In this document: positions 11,376-22,039 of the stretch, piece by piece
How positions within the stretch are numbered: position 1 is the stretch's first letter
How the letters are laid out: every line of letters starts with the position of its first letter
From: Anastrepha obliqua
Taxonomy: Eukaryota; Arthropoda; Insecta; Diptera; Tephritidae
Assembly (NCBI RefSeq): GCF_027943255.1
Contig: NC_072892.1
Span: 120,235,792 to 120,299,791, forward strand
Direction: 5' to 3'
DNA length: 64,000 nucleotides
Notes under the pieces: model-generated
Database searches by the model: none
Seen by the model: the letters and a program-made list of their open reading frames with translations, nothing else
Told to the model about the DNA's origin: nothing
Made by a program: the position numbers and the translations under genes

Positions 11376-12350
11376 CATATCTATATATATATAATATTTT
11401 CAAATACTAAATAAATACTACGAAACAGGAAGAAAAAGTCTGCTCAAACATTGTCTAATCGTGCAGTATCCTGGTTGGGAGTCCATTATAATTCACTTAT
11501 TAACAAATTTTCAACAATGCAACACCCAAAAATGTCTGCGATAGACAAAAGTTAAAATTACTAAATATTAAATTCGCCAAACAACAACAAAGCTGATGCA
11601 ACTAATAGTTACAACTGCAGCAGCATCTGTTGCCAGGGAGGAAATGCTAAAAATATTATCTGCACAATTATTGCAAAAGGACGAAGTTTGGACATTGCAG
11701 GCGATTCACTTGGCGCCGCACAATGCAACGAAGTGGCCAAAGATGAGAAATTTTCAGAATTCAAAGTATATGCAACAGATAAATTGGAATATACCATTTA
11801 TCCATTTTTTATTATTTATCAAGAACTGGCATTCTAACACTGAAAACAAAAATAAAATTTCAATTTTCATATCAATCCCCTCACTTTTAAATGAATTATG
11901 GGTTGCATGTAACCATACCTTCAGAATAAAATATTTTTCTTAATAGGCTATCCAAATTTAGCTTTTTATATTTTTCAGGAAAACAAGAAAAATGAGCTGT
12001 GCACTTTTTCAAACCCAATTTTTCTTCATAACTATAAGTTACATCTTAGACCCTATGTAAAGGTAAAGAAAACACTACTAAATTATATCATTTTAAAAAG
12101 CTGAGCTCTTAATTCATATTTGAAATTGGATGGATCTCCTTAACCACGAATGACGTCGTTAATGGTATTTCAGTGATCAAATCAAGATCTGCAGCAGATG
12201 TAGACGGATTTTGTTCTTTATTCCTCAAGAATGTCTTGGCAATTGCTCACCCAATTTTATTAATAATATTCAAGAAGTCTCTTAATTTTATTAAGTTTCT
12301 TAAATGTTTTTATTTAAGAGGCATACATTCTGTCTAAAAATTCCCGATTG
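11376..12350. other. No gene seen
   Basis: A 115-codon plus ORF (11596-11943) begins with an Ala-rich stretch but has no known motif and no splice or codon-use support. The rest is AT-rich. Confidence 0.4.
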
Positions 12351-12354
12351 TTCA

Positions 12355-13085
12355 ATAAAACGCATAATAATTGTTTAATCATCAAAATTTATTTTGTCGC
12401 CTTCAAAATAGCCTCCATTCGAAGCAATACACAAATGCCAACGATTAGTCCTTTTAAACGCGTTTGAATAGATCTTCTTCAGCTCCTTCAGCGAATTCTC
12501 CTTAATGGCTTCTATCGAATCAAAGCGGCGTCTGCGGAGTGGCAATTTAAGTGTTGGGAAAAGGAAATAGCCCCAGGGAGCTAAATCTGGTGAATACGGT
12601 GATTATTCAAGGATATTTTTCGAGTTTTTGGTCAAAAAAGTGTTTACAATATGAGCCTTGTGAGACGGTGCATTATCAAAGTGCAAGATCCATGGGTTTT
12701 CTTTCCCCAAATTGGGACGTTTCCTGCGCACATTCTCTCTCAAACGTCGTATAAATTCCAAATCATGTAAAATGTTGCAAATTGATTTGAGAGACTGGCT
12801 ACGGTCTCGAGCTACCTTCCCTAATGATGGTTTTACAGCATCATTTCCTTGACTTTGTCGATGTTTTTATCCGTTGAAGACGTTGTTGGGCGACCAGATC
12901 GGAACTAGGTGAGGCGAACTATTTCGAAATTCGCTGACCCGTACACTTTTTAATTATTATTGTTTGGGAAAGAACTCGAAAACTCTTTTAAGATATTTCG
13001 AATTGCCCGATTTGGTTCAAATATGCGACGATTTATTGTTTGATTTGTTGCCATTTTAACGGTTGCTTCATAATGCCTCTCTCAT
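12355..13085 (-). mobile_element. DD34D mariner with internal deletion (same family as 22040-23075)
   Basis: Reading minus from 13085: a relic HTH part (RSGRPTTSSTDKNIDKVKEM), then an abrupt jump into the C-terminal catalytic part: NPWILHFDNAPSHKAHIVN (second Asp), SPYSPDLAP (region of the third Asp; the normal CDFFLF is GYFLF here), LKLPLRRRRFDSIEAIKE, then RWHLCIASNGGYFEGDKIN. The middle with the first catalytic Asp is deleted. The 3' tail (tgattaaacaattat) matches the copy at 22040. Confidence 0.75.
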
Positions 13086-13089
13086 AGAA

Positions 13090-13985
13090 GTCTTAGGCCT
13101 TATTCACGAAAAATTCTAGTAATCGATTTTCACAATCTTCTTTTGATACCAATTTCTTATCAACCAGGAAGTTTTGCAATGAGATAAAAAGGTGGTAATC
13201 GTTTAGTGCTAGGTCCGGACTTAAAAGCAGCTACATTCAAACTTCCCAACCAAGTGTGTGTGTGTTCAACTTTCCAAGTGCGTGACCTTGCGTTGCCCTG
13301 ATGGAATTCAACAACTCTTCAGTTGGCCAATTCTGACTGTTTTTGGTCAATCGCAAGCTTCAAACGGTCCAATTGTTGACAGTAGATATCTGAAGTTAGC
13401 GTTTGGCCATACGGAAGCAACTCATAATAAATGATTCCTTTGAAGTCGAAGCAAATACACAGTAACCTTCCTGGCCGTTAGTTTTGGTTTGACCACCGTT
13501 TGAGCTGCTTCATCACGCTTTGAGCACGATCGTTTTCGCACAATATTGTCGTAAGTGACCCATTTCTTCTCCCCAGTCACCATCCGTTTAAGAAATGGGT
13601 CGATTTCATGCCGTTTGGCCAAGGCTTCACAGATGGAAATTTGATCCATCATGTTTTTTGGTATTAAATGGTGTGGCACTCAAACATCCAGTTGGTTTTT
13701 GAATCTAGCTTGGCGTAGGTGGAAATTGTTTTCACGTGCCGGCCAGTGATGTTATCGACATTTTCGCCGACGGCCCTGCCTGTGAGAGATGCATCTTTAA
13801 CATCAAAGTCGGCCTGAACGGAATCGAAGAAACCAAAATTCCACGTAATCAGCAGTTACAATAACGGTACCATAAACACCATTCACAATTTCAGCGGCAT
13901 GTCCTACATTTTCGCTTTTGCCAAAAACCATAAAATGTACCAATTTTTTTCTTTGTTGACTTCCATTGCTAACACCCTGTAACTC
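13090..13985 (-). mobile_element. DD34D mariner of a second lineage, decayed
   Basis: Reading minus from about 13970: an HTH region near 13900-13770 (YVEFWFLRF, DFDVKDASLTGRAVGENVD), then LDV.VPHHLIPKNMMDQISICEALAKRHEIDP and MVTGEKKWVTYDNIVRKRS. The latter has Glu in place of the first catalytic Asp (normally GDEKW). KLTARKVTVYLLRLQR follows, then a frame with LLPYGQTLTSDIYCQQLDRLK. The region of the second and third Asp is lost toward 13100. Several frameshifts; inactive. Confidence 0.75.
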
Positions 13986-13989
13986 ACAA

Positions 13990-14835
13990 CTGAATGGCAC
14001 AAACAAACAACAAAATTTAAGCGTTAAAAATGGATTCATTGATGCGATTAAAAGGGAGCGTGAGCCCATCGAGCATAACGAACGTAGTGGCAAGCTGTCG
14101 ACATGAATAAAGTGAGAGAAAAATTGATTACTAACCATAAATTAGCCATCAGAGAGCTTACAGACAACTTGAACATTGCTTATGAATCCCTTTAGTTAAT
14201 GATTTGGGTTTGTGATGTGTTATTGCAAGGTGATCCAATTTCATGCAAAAAATTAACCGAGTTGATACAGTCAAAGATATAAATTTCAAGGTTGAATCCG
14301 ATCCAACATTCCTCAAATGCATCATTACTGGAGACGAGAAGTGGATTTATGAGTACAACACGCAATTCTGACATCAGACAAGTTCGTGGAGAGCTGCGAA
14401 TGAACCAATACCAAAAAACCACGTCGTTTTCAGTCAAAGAGAAAGGGATGCGTTTTATGGATTGCAGCGGTATTGTACACCACGAATGAGATGTTCACGT
14501 AAGCAATTCCGCAAAAAAGAAAGGATTTGTTGGAAAACAACTCGTGGATTTTGCATCATGATAACGCACCGTCGCACAGTGCCATCTTTATCCGTGAATT
14601 CATGCCCAAGAACGAAACGAATGCCCTCCAACAGCCATCGAGTTCACTTGATATGGCTCCCTGCGATTTTTTTCCGTTTGATCGAGTTAAAAGGCCATTA
14701 CCGGGAGCCACTTCACTGTGTCAACAGCCAAAAGGGAGTAATGGAAAAATCGAATATGGCTCCGATGGTTATATCAAAAATATAGTCCCAGAAATATTTC
14801 GCTAGCTGGAATAACACCGGGAAGGGTGTTTGGTA
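13990..14835 (+). mobile_element. DD34D mariner of a third lineage, decayed but with all three catalytic Asp codons
   Basis: Plus-strand pieces in order: VDMNKVREKLITNHKLAIRE (HTH linker), ITGDEKWIYEY (first Asp, near 14330), GIVHHE, LHHDNAPSHSAIFIREFM (second Asp, near 14555) and SSLDMAPCDFFPF (third Asp). The spacing from the second to the third Asp is 34 residues, as expected for DD34D. At least three frameshifts and stops separate these parts, so no functional protein can be made. It abuts the previous mariner in opposite orientation. Confidence 0.75.
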
Positions 14836-14839
14836 AATG

Positions 14840-15480
14840 CCAATTATTATGATTGTGCAGAGTTTTCGGCTAAGAGTTTACAAAATCGCAACAACAGTGA
14901 AAAACGCGTATTATTTTTGGCCGCCTTCTCTAAGAGGGCATTACACTGTGCATGGCGACCTATTTGACTCATTTAAACTTCTTAGACTACATAACAGCCA
15001 ATTGCTTATGTTTACCAATCGTGGCAATTGGTGGCAAACATCGCTAAAAAGGGCCGTTAACGAGGTGCAAGCTTGCCAGCCTTAATAGTTACATTACATA
15101 CAAGAATACAAATGTATGTATATGTACTTAGCGGATGCTAAGCTGATGGCCCAGCTTCTCCTCCAAAATATGATGTGTATATCGAAGATAGACAGACTTA
15201 ATAGCCTGGCGAGTGGGTTCGCTATTAGAAAATAGTGTTTCTCTTATTTTAAGTAATTTCATCATTTCAAGTCATTTGTTCCGCCCTAAAACCATAGGAA
15301 ATAATATAATATAAATCTGAATTGGTAACGAACGCGCATCAAATGAATGTTAGCCACGCGCAAACTTACTCTGCACTTCCTTTCTGATATTATTGGTGTA
15401 AAAGATGTAACGGAAGCGAAAATTTCATTTCCTTGTAAAATCAACTATAAACATCTTTTTCTTCCTGCGGTAAGGGTTAA
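14840..15480. other. No gene seen
   Basis: No recognisable coding or repeat signal apart from short A/T runs. Confidence 0.4.
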
Positions 15481-15482
15481 TA

Positions 15483-15830
15483 TAAAGGGTGTGTCAAGAG
15501 TACCGCCTAGATGCTAGTAGTGAATAGTTTCTAGAAGGCACAATTTTTTATGCCATCTTCGACATTTGTTAAGTAGACAAATGTATAATTTGACGCGATA
15601 CTACAAGATCTTGAAATTATTCAAACTTATTACGAAAATCGTCGATTTTTAAGATATGCAAAATTCTTGATTTTTTGATGGAAATAAACGTCCGAATGAA
15701 TTGAAAATTCAAAGGTTGGTAAAAAATGTCTAGAAACTGGTTCTGTTGAGGATTGAAAAAGGACTGGTGGACCAAGTAGGATGTTCTGTAGTATATAAAG
15801 GACGATCAGAGGTATAGGATTTTAAATTGA
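15483..15830 (+). mobile_element. N-terminal fragment of a DD41D-like transposon
   Basis: Plus-strand translation, allowing one frameshift, gives IQTYYENRRFLRYAKFLIFF, then KRPNELKIQRLV, then LETGSVEDRKRTGGPS. This is the HTH pattern of DD41D and related transposases (YYENxRSxxxxxRALRxxYGxxNRPxxxTIxRLV). The same fragment type recurs at 48600-48900 with clear nucleotide identity (a shared 'aagtagacaaatgtaaaattt'-like block). The C-terminal part is absent. Confidence 0.6.
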
Positions 15831-17187
15831 AATAAAACAACGAAAATTCAAATTGTTTGGCTAATCTTTTATACTTTCGTATAGAAACATTCAATGTAGC
15901 CGAATGGGTTGGTGCGTGATTACCATTCGGAATTCACAGAGAGGTCGTTGGTTCGAATCTCGGTGAAAGCAAAATTAATAAAAACGTTTTTCTAATAGCG
16001 GTCGCCCCTCGGCAGGCAATGGCAAACCTCCGAGTGTATTTCTGCCATGAAAAAGCTCCTCATAAAAATATCTGCCGTTCGGAATCGGCTTGAAACTGTA
16101 GGTCCCTCCATTTGTGGAACAACATCAAGACGCACACCACAAATAGGAGGAGGAGCTCGGCCAAACACCTAACAGGAGTGTACGCGCCAATTATTTATTT
16201 TTTTTTATAGAAACATTCAAGACATTTATTTCGTATTTCGGCCATCCGCAATTTCCTATTTTGAATGACTCGCTGGAGGACTTCGGTCGGTATCTCGTGA
16301 ATAACTTTAGTAAGGTTGACTTCCAATGTCTCGCTCGAAGCTGGTTTATCCACAAAGCAATTAGACTTTACATACTCCCACAAATATAAGTCCAAAGGTG
16401 TGATATCACACGATCTTGATGGCCTATCCACTGGTTCGAGACGAGGGATAAATTGCAGTAAATCAATTCACGGGCTATATGTTCAGTAGCACCATCTTGT
16501 TAGAATCAAATGTTGCGGTGCTCACGACCTTCAATTTTCGGCATCCAGTATCAAAAAGTTGTTTATCATGGCGTGGTAGTGTTCGCCATGCTCTTTATAG
16601 TCTTTATAGAAATATTGACCGATGATTTCTCCAGCCCATAAACTGCTCCAAATGGTTATTTTAAATAGATATATTGGCTGAATGTTTTCGGATTGATCTT
16701 TAGCACAAATATGGCAATTTTTCTTATTGACGTAGCCATTAAGCCAAAAATGAGTCTCATCACTGAACAAAATGTGGGTCCCAAAATGCGGATTTTGGGC
16801 GAGTTTTTCAAGAGCGACTAAAATTTTCAAGATCGGCTGGCTTCATATCGTGGATTAGCTGTATTTTATACGCTTTCAAATCAAGATCTGTGCGTAAAAT
16901 CGCCCAAGTACTGTCATTAAGTAGGTCAAGTTGTTGAGATCGGCGCCGAATCGATTCTTCCAGGTTTTCGGTAAACCTCTCATTTACCGCCGCAGTATTC
17001 ACTTTACTTCATGCTGTGCGTGGTTTTATCGATCGAGTGTCATCTAATAAAGTAAAATTGTTCTCAATTTGACGATGGTTTGCCGAATAGTGCTTTCGGT
17101 AGGACGATTATGTATACTATAAATTTATCAGAGCGCGGAATGAATTTGTAAACGTTGTTGAGGCGTAAGTCTTTCTGTGATGAAATG
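15831..17187 (-). mobile_element. DD41D element, nearly full length but decayed, carrying a SINE
   Basis: Reading minus from 17187: ERLTPQQRLQIHSALINL (N-terminal HTH), ESIRRRSQQLDLL and LDLKAYKIQLIHDMKPADLE (second HTH and linker), then FSDETHFWLNGYVNKKNCHI (first catalytic Asp, about 16765). Next come WSSLWAGEIIGQYF, YHAMINNFLILDAEN, and, past a damaged segment that should hold QQDG, PSRSCDITPLDLYLWEYVK (third Asp in PLD). The tail includes KPASSETLEVNLTKVIHEIP. The 3' end is interrupted by the SINE at 15895-16205. Confidence 0.8.
15895..16205 (+). repeat. Full-length tRNA-derived SINE with perfect 15-bp target site duplication
   Basis: The head has a tRNA-like pol III promoter: an A-box-like tagccgaatgggttgg (15897 on) and a B-box ggttcgaatc (about 15952). 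The body contains 'cggcaggcaatggcaaacctcc', 'tctgccatgaaaaagctcct' and 'gaggaggagctcggcc', and the tail ends in a T-rich aattatttatttttttt. The 15-bp sequence tatagaaacattcaa occurs at 15880-15894 and again at 16206-16220, directly flanking the element. This shows insertion by LINE-type target-primed reverse transcription. It landed in the 3' end of a DD41D element. Confidence 0.85.
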
Positions 17188-17500
17188 TCAATGAGTGGCC
17201 CCGCATGATCTGTCAAAAAAACCTTATTCGAGAAAGAACCTCCAATCTTATCACCCTTTACATGTACGTTGTTATTGCTGCTGCTGCTGTTTGGAGTCAA
17301 AAACTTTTTTGGTGACTGCAGCACTTTCAGCTCTGCCACAATCCCAATTGTTTTACAAGTATTTAGATATTTTTTTATTTTATATTCCTTGCTCCTCATT
17401 GTTTTCTCCTTAGCTGCACTTGTTGCCTTTGCTATAATACTTTCTATTGCTTTGGGATTACGTCGCGCACAAAAGTGTTTGATAGAAAAATAAGGAAGTA
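17188..17500 (-). CDS. Unidentified Lys/Ser-rich ORF, possible host exon or retrocopy
   Basis: The minus-strand frame running from 17525 to the DD41D border encodes a charged, globular-looking sequence (RRNPKAIESIIAKATSAAKE, then KYLNTCKTIGIVAELKVLQS, then an Ser/Asn run encoded by a CTG/TTG repeat at about 17275). It looks more protein-like than its surroundings and has no stop over about 105 codons. I do not recognise the protein. A pyrimidine-rich stretch near 17505 could be a splice acceptor, but this is not decisive. The opposite strand has a hydrophobic frame that is more likely a shadow. Apparent continuation beyond 17187 is transposon sequence. Confidence 0.25.
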
Positions 17501-17529
17501 TGTATAAGGAAAGATGGTACAACAAAAAT

Positions 17530-18490
17530 GTGAAAAATACTTAAAAACTTCCATAAAAGCAATAAAATGAGCTAAATGGGTCATGCGGCATCGGAAAGAG
17601 GATAGGCCAACAAAAATTGAATTGGCAAAAGTTTACTTCAATATCACCTCGCCATTTTAGTGGTGCCTTTCATCTTCTTTATTATTTTCATGTCTGTCTG
17701 TTCTTTCTGCACAAATTTTCATCCATTTTTCATTTTTGGACCATTCTTTGCTGCTTCTTCATTCTCAACTTACTTGCCGCACTTTTAGCGATATTGCCTT
17801 TTATGAGCACTCTGCAGCACGCAAGTTTTCAAAAGTCTGGCATTATTATTGTTTACGAGTATTGTTTTACCGCTTCTCCTTGTTGCTATTATTATTGTGA
17901 ATGAGTTCTCTTTATGTTGCTGCCACACAATTTCACACAAAGTAATGCAATATTTATAAACACCCGAACGATCAGCAAAACGGAAATTTGGATTATGGCA
18001 TTGGAAGTGCAGCATTTCGAGATCGAAAAGTATCGAGTTTTAACGATTATTTGTTAAACAATGCTTTTGTTGTACATAAAGTAGAGGGTTATATTAAGAA
18101 AATGTGGAGGAGGGGTAAGCAAATGCAATTGAGACTTTGCCTGCTGGTGTTACTAACAATAAAGGTTGCAGCTGCAACGACAACGGCGACTTCACTTTTT
18201 GAAAGGTTATACAATTTTTTTGTTTGTAATTTTCTTATTGCAAAAAACTAGAATTTAGTTGCACAATGGAGATGGAATAGGTATTTCCCAGTATTTATTC
18301 ATAACTTGGGAGTGTCAATGGACTTCAATCAAAGAAATGAGGAGTCAATAAGCGAGCGGTGAAATAAATATTTACAGGCATTTATTTATTATGCGCTTAG
18401 GAAACTGAAGCGTACTATTATTTTCAGTTCGATAGCTCGGGTTGGCTCTTGGGTTGCCATTGAGCAGTTAGTCTTTTACTTGAAATCTTC
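17530..18490. other. No gene seen
   Basis: Short frames on both strands with no motif. A TTC/CTT microsatellite lies at about 18486-18506. AT-rich. Confidence 0.4.
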
Positions 18491-18499
18491 TTCTTCTTC

Positions 18500-19260
18500 T
18501 TCTTGATTGGCGCGATAACCGCTTACGCGATTTTGGCTGAGTTTAACAAAGCGCGCCAGTCATTTCTTTCACATGCTAACCGGCGTCAGTTAGAAGCACC
18601 CAAGTCCTTCTCCAACGTAGAGAAGGGCTTCATTTTCCTCTGCTGTTGACAGCTGGTATTGCATCGAATACTTTCAGAGCCGCTGCCTCTTTACTCGCTG
18701 CACTATGTCTATGTCATCGTAAAGTTAATACAACTCATCGTTCCACTGCCTGCGATCCTCGCCATTGCTAACGTGCAAAGGTCCAAAAATCTTTAGAAGA
18801 ATCTTTGTCTCAAGTAATCCAAGGGACGCCTTGACCTCATCGAAAGTTGTCACCGTCCAAGCTTCTGCGCAATACGATAGGACGTGCATGATGAGAGTCT
18901 CATAAGTTTAGTAAGACTTAGTTTTGTTCGTCAAGACTTTACTACTCAATTGTCTACTTTGTCGAGAGTAGCACTTGTGGGCAAGAGACGTTCTCCGCTG
19001 GGTTTCAAAGCTGGCATTCTTACCGTTGCTAATGCTGATTTCTAGATAAACGAAGTCTCTTACAACTCCCTAGTTGTAACTGTCAACATGACGTGGGTGC
19101 CGATACCCGAGTACGCTGACTGTTTGTTTGATGATAGTAGGTTTTTCGTCTTCTGCCCGATTACTGCCAGAAGCATTCGCTTTGCCTCTTTATCTAGTTT
19201 GGAAAAGGCAGAACTAACAGTGCGATTGTTAGGGACGGTGATGGATTAAGTTAACTTGTT
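18500..19260 (-). mobile_element. RTE-like LINE 3' portion
   Basis: Reading minus, frames give a cluster around LSYCAEAWTVTTFDEV, then a segment equivalent to ETKILLKIFGPLHVSNGEDR, then RQWNDELYLRYDDIDIVQRV, then the tail shared with 3618 and 39500. These match post-palm and C-terminal motifs of RTE-type endonuclease-reverse transcriptases. Many frameshifts. A more diverged upstream part extends to about 19240. Confidence 0.65.
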
Positions 19261-19990
19261 ATAAGATTTACCTGTTTTTCAGTCGAAAGCGCTGTTATTA
19301 TAGGGCCCCTAAGATGACTGCCAATTTAGAAGTTAAGTTCTTAGCCAATTCTGGAGTTAACCGGAATAGCTTTTGGAATTCCCCTGCCGTGAGGAAAGGA
19401 TCGCCTACATCCTGGAGCAAACGTCGCTCTGTTTGATCACTCACTACCTCCTTTCCACGCGATAAGTCATAAACCAAATACTCAAAGGACTTATTCGTAG
19501 TTTTTTAATAAGTTTTTATTAATGTAATTTAAAAATTATACTTTAAACAACTAATTCTTATTTTCTCGTTTAATTTAAACACAACAAAATGATTGTCGTT
19601 TAGTTGACGAGCTGCTTGATTTTCGTTAAAAAATGGCTTATCGAATAGCAAAATCGTTAAAATTGTTATTAAGTAAAGCTTAAATGTGTTAATGAATCCC
19701 ACTGCTGTTGTGTAATTTTGCAAATTTAAATTCATGTCAAACTCCTAAAATCTACTTAAAAGTTTAGTTTTTGTGTGCCGATGTAAGTTAATATTTTCTA
19801 TTTAATACTTGATTAATGACTAATAATTAAATATGTGCAAATTAGTCGAATGCATTTCATGAGTACTAGAAGGGCATGACAACCAAAACGAAATTTAGTA
19901 CAGTTGGAAAAGGGTACTAGAACTCGGGAATATGAAAGTTACTCACGACAGCCATGACCGCTTTGATCGCTTCCTTGAAAAAGTTGTTTC
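19261..19990. other. No gene seen
   Basis: AT-rich. The piece at 19260-19470 is GC-richer and may be LINE-derived, but I cannot identify it. Confidence 0.4.
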
Positions 19991-19997
19991 TGTTGTA

Positions 19998-20914
19998 AGG
20001 GTGGTTAAATTTCAAGGGCCGATATTGAATGTAAACCACACCTAAACATCAAGCTGTTTCTGCATTTCATTTAACATTTTTCAATTTCAGACTAACTCAA
20101 TTAGAATCATGGAAAGATACATAATCGAGCAATGCGTTAAAGTTATTCAGGCATATAATGAAAACGGGCGTTCAAATCAAAAAGCATATCGCGCACTTCA
20201 TCTTCAGTGATGAGGCACATTTTCACCTCAGTGGATTTGTCAATAAGCAGAATTGCCGCATTTGGGCAAATGATAATCCAAGAGTGATCGCCGAAAAACC
20301 AATGCACCCACAAAGAGTGACTGTTTGGTGCGGTTTATGGGCCGGCGGCATCATTGGGCCGTATTTTTTCCAAAATGGGGCCGGTCAGGCAGTTACTGTG
20401 AATAGCGTTCGCTGTCGTGAGATGATAACGAACTTTTTATGACCCGAATTGGAAGATATGGATGTGGACGATATGTGGTTTCAACAGGACGGTGTCATTT
20501 GTCACACAGTTAACGAAACAATGACTCTTTTGCGCGAAAAATTTGGTGACCGAATAATCTCATGTCGCGGCGATGTCAAATGTCCGCCAAGATCATGTTA
20601 TTTGACATCATTGGACTTCTTTCTTTGAGGTTATTTGAAAAAAAAGGTGTACGTCGATAAGCCAGCAACAATTCAAGAGCTAAAGGATGAGATAATTCGG
20701 CACATTAACGGCATAGAACCGCAATTATGCCTCAGCGTCTTCGAAAATTTGGACCATCGGATGGAGGTGCGCCGCCGAGGCCGCTATTTTGTTCCATCCA
20801 TACGTAATTGAGCTATACCAATATTATCATAGTAAAGAGAAGTGACAATAATGAAAAAAAAAAAAATGTATTTTATTCAAAATCAACACCGGCCCTTCAA
20901 ACTTAACCACCCTT
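19998..20914 (+). mobile_element. DD41D element with complete TIRs, TA duplication and an internal deletion
   Basis: About 30-bp TIRs starting AAGGGTGGTTAA, flanked by TA on both sides (19996-19997 and 20915-20916). The start codon at about 20109 gives MERYIIEQCVKVIQAYNENG, and the frame then jumps from the first HTH straight to FIFSDEAHFHLSGFVNKQNC (first catalytic Asp), so the second HTH is deleted. Next come VTVWCGLWAGGIIGPYFF, EMITNFL then a stop, MWFQQDGVICHTVNETM (second Asp) and RSCYLTSLDFFL (third Asp). The residue normally Asp in CDLT is Tyr here while the LD Asp is kept, 41 residues after the second. Two in-frame stops; inactive. Confidence 0.85.
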
Positions 20915-20915
20915 T

Positions 20916-20960
20916 ATATACAGCTATGGCCAGAAAAAAAGCGTACTTATAGTAACCACG
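20916..20960 (+). mobile_element. Solo end of a Tc1-like transposon
   Basis: The sequence tacagctatggccagaaa followed by agcgtactt resembles the terminal repeat of Tc1-like elements (compare cagccatgg at 41204). No matching opposite end or transposase was found nearby. Confidence 0.35.
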
Positions 20961-21560
20961 ATTATGTCAACAAGTCAGCTAATCGTTCAAAATGGCTGAG
21001 AGCCGGCTAACGGTTTGAATTTGACCACACCTTCTAAATTCTTTTCATCATGGGTCCATTTACCACCTGACACCTAATAGATAATATACGCGTAAATTAT
21101 CACAGGGTTCTCCAATAAGGGCGGGTCGCAATGGTGTAAAACAAGCTGTGTTTGAGGTATGAATTATTGCTTTTTTTTTAAATATCCAGGGTATGTATAT
21201 GCCAGTAGGTATGGAGTATGAAATCATTTAAAAGCTCGCCGCACAATTGGGTAGTCGACCCTTAAACTGTAGATCAATTCATAGGTACATTTAACTTAAA
21301 AATTTTGAAGTATTTGTTTAACTAGCATCAAATTGTAAATAGTTTAATATATTTTTTTATTAAAGCTTTTATGGTATTACTAGAGAGCGAAAAAATTGAA
21401 ATATTAGTTGCTATCCTTAAATATTTTTTTTAATTTTTGTTTTAAATTAATCATAATTTGTTGAAATCATAATCATCCGTGGTTACAAATTAGTATCATT
21501 GTCATAATTATCCTCATCAATATCTTTACTCCCAATTTCATCATCACCACCTACATCATA
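20961..21560. other. No gene seen
   Basis: AT-rich sequence with no coding or repeat identity that I can support. Confidence 0.4.
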
Positions 21561-21566
21561 AAAAAA

Positions 21567-21780
21567 ATTAATCACTGGTGCTTACACCCATGTTGGGTGT
21601 TTGACCGAATTCTTCCTCTTATTTGTGGTGTGTGTCTTGATTGAGGGACCTTCTGTTTTAAGCCGACTCCGATTGGTAAACGGCTTTGATGGAGAGCTTT
21701 TTCATAGCAGATATACACTCCAACAACAACTCCACTTTGCCGAAATAGGTGTTCACTCTCGAAGGGTTTGCAGAGAGGAG
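21567..21780 (-). repeat. Diverged SINE copy
   Basis: In minus orientation it contains the tail block (aattaatcactggtgcttacac), the 'tatttgtggtgtgtgtcttga' block and 'aagccgactccgattgg'. It is interrupted after 'gcagatatacactcc' by sequence that matches the family poorly. The head with the pol III boxes is not recognisable. Confidence 0.6.
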
Positions 21781-22039
21781 AGTAATTCTCCCACGTTGCC
21801 AAAAAATAATAATTTATTCATGAAAAAGTTAGAATCAATGTCCTTTTGAAGTATTTCTTTATCAGCTAATAAATGCGAATTTCAAAAATGTTTGCATCAA
21901 TAATTATTTAAAAAGATGACCTCCTTTAACAAAGTTGTCATCACCTTGCCTCAATATAATCACTACTCACATCCACATCATCAGTAATTGAACCCCTCTA
22001 TAGTGTCGCAGAGTTTGAGCGTGATCTGTCAATTAGCTT

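Noticed and set aside
11596..11943. 115-codon plus ORF with Ala-rich start
   Set aside because: No motif, no splice support, and AT-driven composition in the second half.
15895..15970. Possible functional tRNA gene
   Set aside because: It is the head of a SINE: the A and B boxes are there, but the fold is degraded, the SINE body follows and a TSD flanks the whole unit.
17269..17493. Hydrophobic plus-strand ORF that looks like membrane helices
   Set aside because: It is antisense to a more protein-like frame, its Leu run is produced by the CTG triplet repeat, and it has no promoter or homologue known to me.
18486..18506. TTC/CTT run as a regulatory site
   Set aside because: A short microsatellite at the edge of a LINE 3' end; no evidence of function.
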